A DNA stretch of 64,000 nt from Corallium rubrum (Eukaryota; Cnidaria; Anthozoa; Scleralcyonacea; Coralliidae), in NCBI GenBank assembly GCA_964035015.1, contig CAXIUP010000160.1:56805-120804 (forward strand), in the 5' to 3' direction. How positions within the stretch are numbered: position 1 is the first letter of the stretch; every line of letters starts with the position of its first letter. The translations under genes and the position numbers were made by a program. The notes under the pieces were generated by a model. That model ran no database searches, was not told the DNA's origin, and saw nothing but the letters and a program-made list of their open reading frames with translations. Below are positions 1 to 9,178 of this stretch, one piece after another.

Positions 1-117
1 CGGCGCGTTACGTCAGCAAGCCCTAACCCTAATATCATTACTTATGCTACCCTCTTAACCCTAACTTTCCCCCCTAAACCATAGTTGTTACTCAACCCCC
101 CGGTTTTCACTACATCA
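1..117 (+). repeat. Left terminal inverted repeat
   Basis: About 117 bases containing CCCTAACCCTAA and further CCCTAA-like motifs, CRE-like TACGTCA and a C-run. It pairs with 2,586-2,701 with only a few mismatches. The true outer end may lie before the window. Confidence 0.85.
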
Positions 118-362
118 TACCGACTTGAACATTTGTTGATCTTATATAGTTTTGTATTCTAATTTAATATGTAATAAATATGTTTTGCATTTATATATCG
201 TGTCGTTGACTTCTCTTTATTCATTTACCTCGAACCTTTGTCGCGTGAACATGACTTGCTGTGGAGGTTTACCACAAATAGCCCTTTGTAATATTTTTCG
301 AAAGATTCGCTGTATATCAGCGTGCTGTGGGGGGAAAATTGTGATACAAGCATCCGAATTAG

Positions 363-710
363 ATGGCGGAACAGTACCTTCACGACCTGTATTACAACCC
401 AAAAAGTCCGGCAAGTTTTGGCGGCGTAGATGCCTTATACCGTGTCGTAAAAAGTGATGGTAAATTTCAGATATCCCGAAACAAGATAAAAACATGGCTT
501 AGACAGCAAGATACCTATACTTTGCATAAACGCGTACGACATAATTTTAAGCGAAATCGTGTTATTGTTGGAGCGATGGACGAGGAGTGGGAGGCCGATC
601 TAGTAATTATGGATTCGCTTAGTAAAACAAATAATGGTTATAAATACGTTTTAACTGTTATTGATGTACTGTCCAAATTTGCGTGGGTGGAACCATTAAA
701 AACAAAGAAT
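363..710 (+). pseudogene. Truncated retroviral-type (Polinton-like) integrase
   Basis: The frame starts at ATG 363 and gives about 116 residues resembling the zinc-binding and early core region of the rve integrases of Polinton/Maverick elements. The first catalytic aspartate lies in the E-W-E-A-D-L context (about residue 79). It is followed by the Y-V-L-T-V-I-D strand and the S-K-F-A-W-V segment typical of the family. The frame then enters unrelated repeat sequence at about 708-712 and stops at 737, so the second catalytic Asp and the Glu are missing. It cannot encode an active integrase. The integrase in intact relatives inserts the linear element DNA into the host genome (family knowledge). 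Confidence 0.75.
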
Positions 711-912
711 ATAAACTGTCAAGGGTTAAACGGCTGACTCGGCTATTTTATTAACGTCGTCAAGCATCTTGTTAATGTTGCTACGGCTGATATTTGCGTA
801 TTTATGCTCAGTGCACGTGCAGGAGACAAAAGAGAAAATCATTAAAGTTACTAATGACCAAAACTTAACCAGATTTGCATATAAGTAGAATATTTAATTC
901 ATTTTAGGGATG
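708..912 (+). repeat. Subterminal repeat shared with 51,155-51,370
   Basis: Nearly identical to 51,155-51,370. It runs from ATATAAACTGTCAAGG through the GTGCACGTGCAGG module to the sequence before 914. The integrase frame is fused to it at a short overlap containing GAATATAAACTG, which looks like a microhomology junction. Confidence 0.85.
799..862 (+). repeat. Conserved E-box module, copy 1
   Basis: Contains CTCAGTGCACGTGCAGGAGA (807-826) followed by AAAAGAGAAA and a CATTA-containing tail. It is one of eight related copies in the Polinton-like regions of the window. The CACGTG core is an E-box. Function unknown. Confidence 0.8.
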
Positions 913-913
913 A

Positions 914-1090
914 TCAAAAGGGAGATAAAGGTGGTTAGGCGAATGCGAAAATGTATACATTTTTAGAGCAAAATATTGTTGCTAGGATACTGCTTTGCTT
1001 GGATGCATGCATAAATTAACACACAGATTAACGTTTTAAACAATTTATTCGTCGTAGTGTAACAATTTTACACAAATATACAGTTCTTAA
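914..1090 (+). repeat. Left arm of nested 177-bp inverted repeat
   Basis: Reverse complement of 2,189-2,364, beginning CAAAAGGGAGATAAAG. The arms enclose the OB-like gene remnant, so 914-2,364 is a separate 1.45-kb inverted-repeat unit nested in the larger element. Confidence 0.85.
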
Positions 1091-1145
1091 GTCGACAACA
1101 TATTACGACTTTTCTTAATAGAAACTAAATGGTGAATTGTACTCT

Positions 1146-1240
1146 AATGCAAGTTAATGCAGTGTAATACAGTGTAATGCAACCTAATGCAGCCTAATGC
1201 AATCTAATTCAGCCTAATGTAGACTAATGCAGTGTAATTG
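1146..1240 (+). repeat. Degenerate 10-bp tandem repeat
   Basis: About nine degenerate decamers of the form CTAATGCAGT or TAATGCAGCC lie directly upstream of the OB-like reading frame. The final AATTGCAG could act as a 3' splice acceptor, so the following frame may be an exon rather than a complete gene. Confidence 0.6.
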
Positions 1241-2192
1241 CAGCTCTTAGAAAATTATAGCAGCGCTTTCTCCGACAACAAAATCATCCATCTTAAAGAT
1301 TTGCCTTTGGGATCTTACAACGTTATGGCCATGCGAGAGACCCAAACCCAGTTTGGAGTGAAGTATATCATGTTAGTAGACCAAAACGGAACGCTAAGAC
1401 TCTGCTATTCCAACAAGTATATCGAAACGTACTTACGCGATAACCTGACGGATGCTGACAAAGAGAAGATACGAGATCCTAAGCGAAATTACCTCACACT
1501 CTTCGAGAAACCACTGGCAGTCCTAAATATAACAGGATGGGGACGTACATCGCAAAGGCACGTTGTCGTCTACTGCAATATGACCTTCGCCGAAGACATG
1601 GCAAAACACGCTATTAAACAACTGCAGGAGCAAGTAACGAAGGAGATACAAGAAGAACGAGTAAAGTTGAGAAATGTGCACGTGGAATCGACGACGTCTG
1701 CGAAGGCTACACTAACACTGACGAGAGAAGAAATGGTGCCTTACAAACATTGCGAAATTTGGCCGAGTTACCTCTTGGTTCGACCCACACCCTAGTGGCA
1801 ATCGGTTACATCGAGCATTACGGGCATGAAAAACTTGTGGTCAAACTGGCCGACGGCATACTTTACCAGGCTGGGGATAATTTGGAGGAACAGAAAGAAC
1901 AATTAACAACAGAATGCAAAATCACCGTATCCAAAACAGAGTTATCGCCAACGAGAAAACGTTTGCACTGTGTAAAGTTATACAAAAAGGCGACTGGGCT
2001 GGTGTACTCGACTACGAGAAAGTGCCTCTATTGCCTGCAGAAAAGAAACGAAGTGTAGTCAAAGTGTTGGATGTCAAGTCTGTGGAACACAAGGGACAAA
2101 AACGTAAACTCCTACTAGCGGAAGACGGAACAGTTTACAAAGTCAAGCGATCAAAGCTGGAAAAGACTGTAAAAGTTGGACAATATGTTTAA
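1241..2192 (+). pseudogene. Broken gene of three tandem small beta-rich (OB-like) repeats
   Basis: The stretch is split over three frames (1,241-about 1,745; 1,750-about 1,925; about 1,914-2,192), implying at least two frameshifts. The first frame has no ATG before 1,325. Two segments open with a leucine-proline-leucine-glycine-serine motif, followed by a V-rich strand, a glycine, a K-rich hydrophobic strand and a D/N-G turn. The third segment, ending near 2,190, has the same strand spacing. The pattern suggests tandem single-domain nucleic-acid-binding (OB-like) folds. That is inference from pattern only, and I do not recognise a named family. It sits between 177-bp inverted repeats. Confidence 0.5.
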
Positions 2193-2364
2193 GAACTGTA
2201 TATTTGTGTAAAATTGTTATACTACGAGGAATAAATTGTTTAAAACGTTAATCTGTGTGTTAATTTATGCATGCATCCAAGCAAAGCAGTATCCTAGCAA
2301 CAATATTTTGCTCTAAAAATGTATACATTTTCGCATTCGCCTACCCCCCTTTATCTCCCTTTTG
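2189..2364 (-). repeat. Right arm of nested 177-bp inverted repeat
   Basis: Pairs with 914-1,090. It starts within the last codons and stop region of the OB-like frame, so the 3' end of that gene lies at the repeat edge. Confidence 0.85.
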
Positions 2365-2585
2365 AAGACTTAGTCTATTTGTTTGACTGCTTAGACTGTT
2401 GAACAATATTTGATGTTCTTCTAGACATGTGTTAAGGTGAAACGATAAAGTGTCTTTATCGATATCAACGTTATTTTTCTTTAATTCGTCGTACATAATA
2501 TCCATCTTGTCAAACGTTTACCGTACGCACTAAACAACTCGACGGTATTTTGCCTACGGAAATCAGTCGGAGACCAGTCGGGAGT

Positions 2586-2701
2586 GACGTAGTGAAAACC
2601 AGGGGGGTTGAGTAACAACTATGGTTTAGGGGGAAAGTTAGGGTTAAGAGGGTAGCATAAATAATGATATTAGGGTTAGGGCTTGCTGACGTGACGCGCC
2701 G
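2586..2701 (-). repeat. Right terminal inverted repeat
   Basis: Pairs with 1-117. It carries TAGGGTTAGGG-type telomere-like motifs and CRE-like TGACGT sites. Confidence 0.85.
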
Positions 2702-2709
2702 CTATAAAA
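2688..2709 (+). promoter_or_regulatory. CRE-like site plus TATA box at element edge
   Basis: TGACGTGA at 2,688 is followed 15 bases later by TATAAAA at 2,703. The same arrangement occurs at 9,325-9,347 and, inverted, near 49,965-49,985. This suggests a conserved core promoter or terminal motif. Promoter activity is inference. Confidence 0.45.
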
Positions 2710-3689
2710 TGAATACTAATGAGATGAGGGGCTACACACCGTTTGCATACTAATTACTTCCGCCGCCCACCGACTTATTATTTATGCATACGTCATTATT
2801 TCTCAGGCTCCTTTAGGACCCTCTTAACCCTAACTTTTCCCCCCAACCCTAACTGTTATTCAACCCCCCGGTGTTCATACGTCATAGCCGATAGAGCTCT
2901 CCGACTGATTTCCGAAGTTACATCATTGTCAAAAGGCATTCGACTTCTATCCTTATAAGTAATAGCAATTACCTTTTCATTTATACACTTTACCATACTG
3001 TCAGTCAACAGTTGTGGGACATGTAAACGTACAGAGCATGCGTACGATAAACTTTAACAAAATAGACGTTCTTTACAAGGAACGAAAGAGAAATTGATAG
3101 AGATACTTTATATTTTTTATCTGAAACCTCATCTGTGTGAGTATAGAGAGTTTTCAACAGTCCAAGTGGGTAAATCGGCTGAGAACTTCTGTGGTGTAAC
3201 TTGAATATTATTTGAATAAACTATGAATATTATATTAGTTTAGAACCTAAATATTCAAACAGAGTAAGTTAACCTAGAATCTTTGTTAGCTAAACCTTTG
3301 TTTATAAGCGAGGAAATTGTAGGAAGATAAAATGAGGAATTACTTCGAGAAGTCGAACTTAAGATACGAGTCGATTCGAAAACCTAAGGGCTTTCAATCG
3401 TATTGGCACATGGCAACGTAAATCTTATATAGAGAATGCTTAGCAACGTTCAATATGAATATATTAAGACACTTAGAAACAAATCAAACACAGAATTTTT
3501 ACTAAGTTAACCTTATACTTTATAAGTGAGGAAATTGTAGGAAGATAAAATGTGGAATCACTTCGAGAAGCCGTAAGAACGATTTTAAATGTCGAAATAT
3601 AAAGGCTAAGCGATTTATTACTTTGATATATAACTGAGATTCATCATGGTTACTAGGGATCGATATTAGAATATTCAAATTCGTTTGCA

Positions 3690-3775
3690 AGGCCACGTGC
3701 AGGAGATAAAAGAGAAACTCATTAGGGGTCATTAAGAGGATTAAGCGCTTAGGCAAGTCTAGGCGGGAAGATAAT
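3690..3775 (+). repeat. Conserved E-box module, copy 2 (variant)
   Basis: A variant module with GGCCACGTGCAGGAGA, then AAAAGAGAAACTCATTAGGG, GCGCTTAGGCAAGTCTAGGC and a gap-like tail. Confidence 0.8.
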
Positions 3776-3892
3776 TAACAGTGTTACCATAGCGAAACCG
3801 CGTCGCATCCTTCATTCGTCTCAGGCTCCTTGGCCCCGTGTAATACGTCATAATCGATACTCTCCGCTCTACTGCTACTTAGCCCCCCGGCA

Positions 3893-3990
3893 TATTTATC
3901 CTCAGTGCACGTGCAGGAGACAAAAGAGAAACTCATTAGGGGCAATTATGAGGATTAGGCAAGTCTAGGCGAGAAAGTCATTAGCGTGTA
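3893..3990 (+). repeat. Conserved E-box module, copy 3
   Basis: CTCAGTGCACGTGCAGGAGA at 3,901-3,920, then the conserved CAAAAGAGAAACTCATTAGG and AAGTCTAGGCGAGAAAGTCA blocks. It ends just before the 3' flank of the ATPase gene. Confidence 0.85.
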
Positions 3991-4030
3991 CTTTGCATAA
4001 GACAGAATTCACAACAATCAGTTTAAAATA

Positions 4031-4036
4031 TTTATT
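4031..4036 (-). terminator. Poly(A) signal for left ATPase copy
   Basis: TTTATT on the plus strand reads AATAAA on the minus strand, about 60 bases past the ATPase stop. It is mirrored at 7,912-7,917. Confidence 0.6.
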
Positions 4037-4094
4037 TAGGCTTTGGTTTAAACTTACACATATCAAAACAAATTACGGTTACATATAAAACGTT

Positions 4095-5426
4095 TTAGTA
4101 AGGTCTGCTTCTTAGATTATATTTAGGTGTTTTTATTTTAAAAGAAGCATGATAGTCTTTCTTGTCCTCTGATGATAATTGGGACACATCTTCTTTTGTC
4201 ATGGGTAAATATTTTGATCTAGTCATCATTAGATGGTGTTCATACTCTTCTCTTTCACCCGGGGACATCTTTGCCAAGTCGCTTTCTTTCCAATCCGAAG
4301 AGCTTTCCCAGTTATGAAAGAAATTATGTTTAAGCGTCGGTTGTGCAACTTTTGGTGGCGGTGTTACAAAATAGGTTTTAGGTGTAGCAGAGAAACCCCA
4401 CGGAAGATCGTCAGTTTCTTGCTTTATCTCCGGTGTCAAATTTGGTGTATTTTGCTGAGTTTGAAGATTAGTCAGAGGTTGAGACTGATTTTGCAGTTGG
4501 TTTTGGAACGTCAGAAAACGTCCTAGCTGATTGGAGTGAAGTATGTTCTTTTCTTCAGGTGTTAACTGTGGCGCTTTTACAATATCTTGCATTTTTTGTT
4601 CTGTATTGTACATGGCATTAACGATTGGAGGTAATTGATAGGATTGCTTTTGTATGAAACTACCCAGCTGTTGCTGCAGGCTGGAGCTATTTTCTCCAGG
4701 TAGAACATTGGTCTTGAGGCGATGATCGTCGTCCGTGGTCGGCTTTAGATCTAGCATAAGATAACCATGAGGGCGACTTGTGGCTTCCTCGTAACTCCTC
4801 ATAAATTCATGGACATGACCTGGGTTCACCTGCCGTGCCAAGACAGAAATTTGCTGCTTATCCCTCGGGGACTTAAAGAGCACAATATAGTGTGCGTTGA
4901 GGCTGATGTTTCTGGTTTCTTTGCCGTGATGGAAAATGTTCTGAACAATATAGATCACGGAGAGATTCCTGTGATGACTACCTTTAGTAAATAGACTAGC
5001 AATACGTTTATCTACCCCAGATTGAGCCATAAGATCATCGAGGACGACCAGGTTACGTTGAGAGACGTCTAGAAAATTATCAGAGTCAATGTTGGAAGGT
5101 ATACCCTCATAGAATTCGATGCCTGGTATTGTTTTGATCATTTCTAAATACATGGGCTGCCACTGTCCATAGCACCAAATGATACGTTCGGGAGGAGGAT
5201 TAATCGTAGTTTTGGCGTTTTCAAGAAGTGTTTTCACCCATACTGTTTTACCACTTTGAGTGCACCCTGCTACAATACACGTGAACGGGTGCTGCGTGAA
5301 TGTAGATACGTTGGCTAGAGGAATAGGTTGTGAGGCGTCGCTCTCGGGGTGGACATTCTTAATATGACGAAGAAGGTGCTCTTTTCTCGATAGACTTTTT
5401 CCGCATTTGTTGCAAACGTGTGACAT
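4095..5426 (-). CDS. C2H2 zinc finger plus A32/FtsK-HerA-like packaging ATPase, left copy
   Basis: 443 residues, starting at ATG 5,426; the open frame upstream has only non-ATG starts. Residues 5-26 form one C2H2 finger (C5, C8, H21, H26). The P-loop is G-C-T-Q-S-G-K-T at 54-61, and Walker B is the hydrophobic run ending D-D at 130-131. A following V-Q-N segment resembles the sensor region of virus-type packaging ATPases. The C-terminal 170 residues are Q/N/P-rich and end in a basic Y-N-L-R-S-R-P-Y tail. Relatives in Polinton-like viruses power genome packaging (family knowledge). The N-terminal finger may bind element DNA (inference). No lesion is seen. The copy at 6,522-7,853 differs at only a few residues. 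Confidence 0.75.
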   Translation of the reverse strand: MSHVCNKCGKSLSRKEHLLRHIKNVHPESDASQPIPLANVSTFTQHPFTCIVAGCTQSGKTVWVKTLLENAKTTINPPPERIIWCYGQWQPMYLEMIKTIPGIEFYEGIPSNIDSDNFLDVSQRNLVVLDDLMAQSGVDKRIASLFTKGSHHRNLSVIYIVQNIFHHGKETRNISLNAHYIVLFKSPRDKQQISVLARQVNPGHVHEFMRSYEEATSRPHGYLMLDLKPTTDDDHRLKTNVLPGENSSSLQQQLGSFIQKQSYQLPPIVNAMYNTEQKMQDIVKAPQLTPEEKNILHSNQLGRFLTFQNQLQNQSQPLTNLQTQQNTPNLTPEIKQETDDLPWGFSATPKTYFVTPPPKVAQPTLKHNFFHNWESSSDWKESDLAKMSPGEREEYEHHLMMTRSKYLPMTKEDVSQLSSEDKKDYHASFKIKTPKYNLRSRPY

Positions 5427-5511
5427 GTTTACACGATGAGCACTGAACACCGAATGAGTTTATTATTTGGGAGCGCAATATTTAAATTATTTAACTAAAT
5501 TTCTGCAGAGG

Positions 5512-6436
5512 ATCTAAACACCCAAACACCCCTGGGGTACCCCCAACCACGCCAGGGGTAACCCCCAAACACCCCCGGGGGTAACCCCCAAACACCCCCG
5601 GGGTAACCCCCAAACACCCCCGGGGGTAACCCCCAAACACCCCCGGGGTAATCCCCAAACACCCCCTGGGTAACCCCCAAACATCCCCAGGATACCCCCA
5701 AACACCCTTGGGGTACCCCAATCACCCCAGGGGTAACCCCAATCACCCCACAGGTAACCCCCAAACACCCCAGGGATATCCCATCACCCCTGGGGTAACC
5801 CCAATCGCCCCTGGGGGTAACCCCCAAACACCCCAGAGATACCCCCAAACACCCCGGGGGTAAACCCAATCGCCCCCGGGGGTAACCCCTAAACACCCCC
5901 TGGGTAACCCACAATCACCCCCGGGGGTATCCCCCAAACACCCCTGGGATAAACCCCAAACACCCCTGGGGTGATTGGGGTACCCCAGGGGTGATTGGGG
6001 TACCCCAAGGGTGTTTGGGGGTATCCCTGGGGTGTTTGGGGGTTACCCCCGGGGGCGATTGGGGTTACCCCAGGTGTGATTGGGGTACCCCAAGGGTGTT
6101 TGGGGGTATCCCTGGGGTGTTTGGGGGTTACCCCCGGGGGCGATTGGGGTTACCCCAGGGGTGATGGGATATCCCTGGGGTGTTTGGGGGTTACCTGTGG
6201 AGTGATTGGGGTTACCCCTGGGGTGATTGGGGTACCCTAAGGGTGTTTGGGGGTATCCTGGGGATGTTTGGGGGTTACCCAGGGGGTGTTTGGGGGTTAC
6301 CCCGGGGGTGTTTGGGGGTTACCCCCGGGGGTGTTTGGGGGTTACGCCGGGGGTGTTTGGGGGTTACCCCCGGAGGTGTTTGGGGGTTACCCCTGGCGTG
6401 GTTGGGGGTACCCCAGGGGTGTTTGGGTGTTTAGAT
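5512..6436. repeat. Central G/C-rich tandem array of the palindrome
   Basis: About 40 units of 20-25 bases of the type GTGTTTGGGGGTTACCCC, inverted about position 5,974. Units contain GGGGTTACCCC or GGGGTACCCC self-complementary cores and G-runs able to form quadruplexes. It lies between the divergent ATPase start codons and could be a bidirectional promoter, a replication or end-fusion junction, or simply an expanded minisatellite. The G-Y-P-rich ORFs read through it are not genes. Confidence 0.9.
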
Positions 6437-6521
6437 CCTCTGCAGAAATTTAGTTAAATAATTTAAATATTGCGCTTCCAAATAATAAACTCATTTGGTG
6501 TTCAGTGCTCATCGTGTAAAC

Positions 6522-7853
6522 ATGTCACACGTTTGCAACAAATGCGGAAAAAGTCTATCGAGAAAAGAGCACCTTCTTCGTCATATTAAGAATGTCCACC
6601 CCGAGAGCGACTCCTCACAACCTATTCCTCTAGCCAACGTATCTACAGTCATGCAGCACCCGTTCACGTGTATTGTAGCAGGGTGCACTCAAAGTGGTAA
6701 AACAGTATGGGTGAAAACACTTCTTGAAAACGCCAAAACTACGATTAATCCTCCTCCCGAACGTATCATTTGGTGCTATGGACAGTGGCAGCCCATGTAT
6801 TTAGAAATGATCAAAACAATACCAGGCATCGAATTCTATGAGGGTATACCTTCCAACATTGACTCTGATAATTTTCTAGACGTCTCTCAACGTAACCTGA
6901 TCGTCCTCGATGATCTTATGGCTCAATCTGGGGTAGATAAACGTATTGCTAGTCTATTTACTAAAGGTAGTCATCACAGGAATCTCTCCGTGATCTATAT
7001 TGTTCAGAACATTTTCCATCACGGCAAAGAAACCAGAAACATCAGCCTCAACGCACACTATATTGTGCTCTTTAAGTCTCCGAGGGATAAGCAGCAAATT
7101 TCTGTCTTGGCACGGCAGGTGAACCCAGGTCATGTCCATGAATTTATGAGGAGTTACGAAGAAGCCACAAGTCGCCCTCATGGTTATCTTATGCTAGATC
7201 TAAAGCCGACCACGGACGACGATCATCGCCTCAAGACCAATGTTCTACCTGGAGAAAATAGCTCCAGCCTGCAGCAACAGCTGGGTAGTTTCATACAAAA
7301 GCAATCCTATCAATTACCTCCAATCGTTAATGCCATGTACAATACAGAACAAAAAATGCAAGATATTGTAAAAGCGCCACAGTTAACACCTGAAGAAAAG
7401 AACATACTTCACTCCAATCAGCTAGGACGTTTTCTGACGTTCCAAAACCAACTGCAAAATCAGTCTCAACCTCTGACTAATCTTCAAACTCAGCAAAATA
7501 CACCAAATTTGACACCGGAGATAAAGCAAGAAACTGACGATCTTCCGTGGGGTTTCTCTGCTACACCTAAAACCTATTTTGTAACACCGCCACCAAAAGT
7601 TGCACAACCGACGCTTAAACATAATTTCTTTCATAACTGGGAAAGCTCTTCGGATTGGAAAGAAAGCGACTTGGCAAAGATGTCCCCGGGTGAAAGAGAA
7701 GAGTATGAACACCATCTAATGATGACTAGATCAAAATATTTACCCATGACAAAAGAAGATGTGTCCCAATTATCATCAGAGGACAAGAAAGACTATCATG
7801 CTTCTTTTAAAATAAAAACACCTAAATATAATCTAAGAAGCAGACCTTACTAA
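6522..7853 (+). CDS. C2H2 zinc finger plus A32/FtsK-HerA-like packaging ATPase, right copy
   Basis: 443 residues from ATG 6,522 (upstream in-frame starts at 6,495-6,498 are TTG and GTG). The architecture matches the left copy: C2H2 finger at 5-26, P-loop at 54-61, Walker B near 126-131, low-complexity linker, basic tail. Visible differences include A/S near residue 31, F-T versus V-M near 43-44 and V/I in Walker B. The gene is divergent from its twin across the central array. It has its own AATAAA 60 bases after the stop. Both copies are open and nearly identical, so the palindrome is young or kept uniform by gene conversion. Confidence 0.75.
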   Translation: MSHVCNKCGKSLSRKEHLLRHIKNVHPESDSSQPIPLANVSTVMQHPFTCIVAGCTQSGKTVWVKTLLENAKTTINPPPERIIWCYGQWQPMYLEMIKTIPGIEFYEGIPSNIDSDNFLDVSQRNLIVLDDLMAQSGVDKRIASLFTKGSHHRNLSVIYIVQNIFHHGKETRNISLNAHYIVLFKSPRDKQQISVLARQVNPGHVHEFMRSYEEATSRPHGYLMLDLKPTTDDDHRLKTNVLPGENSSSLQQQLGSFIQKQSYQLPPIVNAMYNTEQKMQDIVKAPQLTPEEKNILHSNQLGRFLTFQNQLQNQSQPLTNLQTQQNTPNLTPEIKQETDDLPWGFSATPKTYFVTPPPKVAQPTLKHNFFHNWESSSDWKESDLAKMSPGEREEYEHHLMMTRSKYLPMTKEDVSQLSSEDKKDYHASFKIKTPKYNLRSRPY

Positions 7854-7911
7854 AACGTTTTATATGTAACCGTAATTTGTTTTGATATGTGTAAGTTTAA
7901 ACCAAAGCCTA

Positions 7912-7917
7912 AATAAA
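7912..7917 (+). terminator. Poly(A) signal for right ATPase copy
   Basis: AATAAA 59 bases after the stop codon, mirrored at 4,031-4,036. Confidence 0.6.
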
Positions 7918-7957
7918 TATTTTAAACTGATTGTTGTGAATTCTGTCTTATGCAAAG

Positions 7958-8055
7958 TACACGCTAATGACTTTCTCGCCTAGACTTGCCTAATCCTCAT
8001 AATTGCCCCTAATGAGTTTCTCTTTTGTCTCCTGCACGTGCACTGAGGATAAATA
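7958..8055 (-). repeat. Conserved E-box module, copy 4
   Basis: Mirror of the 3,893-3,990 module in the right palindrome arm. Confidence 0.85.
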
Positions 8056-8172
8056 TGCCGGGGGGCTAAGTAGCAGTAGAGCGGAGAGTATCGATTATGA
8101 CGTATTACACGGGGCCAAGGAGCCTGAGACGAATGAAGGATGCGACGCGGTTTCGCTATGGTAACACTGTTA

Positions 8173-8258
8173 ATTATCTTCCCGCCTAGACTTGCCTAAG
8201 CGCTTAATCCTCTTAATGACCCCTAATGAGTTTCTCTTTTATCTCCTGCACGTGGCCT
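8173..8258 (-). repeat. Conserved E-box module, copy 5 (variant)
   Basis: Mirror of 3,690-3,775. Confidence 0.8.
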
Positions 8259-9178
8259 TGCAAACGAATTTGAATATTCTAATATCGATCCCTAGTAACC
8301 ATGATGAATCTCAGTTATATATCAAAGTAATAAATCGCTTAGCCTTTATATTTCGACATTTAAAATCGTTCTTACGGCTTCTCGAAGTGATTCCACATTT
8401 TATCTTCCTACAATTTCCTCACTTATAAAGTATAAGGTTAACTTAGTAAAAATTCTGTGTTTGATTTGTTTCTAAGTGTCTTAATATATTCATATTGAAC
8501 GTTGCTAAGCATTCTCTATATAAGATTTACGTTGCCATGTGCCAATACGATTGAAAGCCCTTAGGTTTTCGAATCGACTCGTATCTTAAGTTCGACTTCT
8601 CGAAGTAATTCCTCATTTTATCTTCCTACAATTTCCTCGCTTATAAACAAAGGTTTAGCTAACAAAGATTCTAGGTTAACTTACTCTGTTTGAATATTTA
8701 GGTTCTAAACTAATATAATATTCATAGTTTATTCAAATAATATTCAAGTTACACCACAGAAGTTCTCAGCCGATTTACCCACTTGGACTGTTGAAAACTC
8801 TCTATACTCACACAGATGAGGTTTCAGATAAAAAATATAAAGTATCTCTATCAATTTCTCTTTCGTTCCTTGTAAAGAACGTCTATTTTGTTAAAGTTTA
8901 TCGTACGCATGCTCTGTACGTTTACATGTCCCACAACTGTTGACTGACAGTATGGTAAAGTGTATAAATGAAAAGGTAATTGCTATTACTTATAAGGATA
9001 GAAGTCGAATGCCTTTTGACAATGATGTAACTTCGGAAATCAGTCGGAGAGCTCTATCGGCTATGACGTATGAACACCGGGGGGTTGAATAACAGTTAGG
9101 GTTGGGGGGAAAAGTTAGGGTTAAGAGGGTCCTAAAGGAGCCTGAGAAATAATGACGTATGCATAAATAATAAGTCGG

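Larger units (their letters stand above)
1..2709. mobile_element. Polinton-like element fragment with telomere-like terminal inverted repeats
   Basis: The first about 117 bases reappear reverse-complemented at 2,586-2,701, so this is a TIR-bounded unit of about 2.7 kb. Inside are a truncated retroviral-type integrase, sequence shared with 51,155-51,370, and a nested inverted-repeat unit carrying a broken gene. The window may begin inside the left TIR, because the right TIR continues into a conserved TATA-containing flank that also occurs at 9,325-9,347 and, inverted, near 49,970. The integrase points to the Polinton/Maverick/adintovirus group (family knowledge). Polymerase and capsid genes are absent, so the copy is a non-autonomous remnant. 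Confidence 0.7.
2770..5973 (+). repeat. Left arm of 6.4-kb palindrome
   Basis: Inverted copy of 5,975-9,178. Apart from the ATPase, the outer 1.3 kb has no long ORF and is homologous to 50,200-50,900. Confidence 0.9.
2770..9178. mobile_element. 6.4-kb palindromic element with two divergent zinc-finger/ATPase genes
   Basis: Every position x in 2,770-5,973 pairs with 11,948-x on the other side. The match begins abruptly at CCGACTTATT (2,770) and ends at 9,178. Each 3.2-kb arm contains, from outside in: TTAGGG-like and CRE-like terminal sequence, two E-box modules, a poly(A) signal, an intact ATPase gene transcribed outward, and a G/C-rich tandem array reaching the centre. The arms are nearly identical, with only a few amino-acid differences between the two proteins. 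It resembles a foldback element or a head-to-head dimer of a linear, packaging-ATPase-encoding element. It belongs to the same repeat family as 49,780-51,500. Confidence 0.85.
5975..9178 (-). repeat. Right arm of 6.4-kb palindrome
   Basis: Inverted copy of 2,770-5,973. At 9,178 homology to the left side stops and sequence typical of a right TIR (compare 2,586-2,725) begins. Confidence 0.9.

Noticed and set aside
1-2701. Chromosome end or internal telomere, suggested by CCCTAACCCTAA
   Set aside because: The motifs are few, degenerate and confined to inverted terminal repeats of mobile elements on both sides.
5491-6457. Several overlapping G-Y-P-R-G rich ORFs on both strands, collagen- or antifreeze-like
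   Set aside because: They are translations of the central tandem array in many frames, with no single conserved frame.
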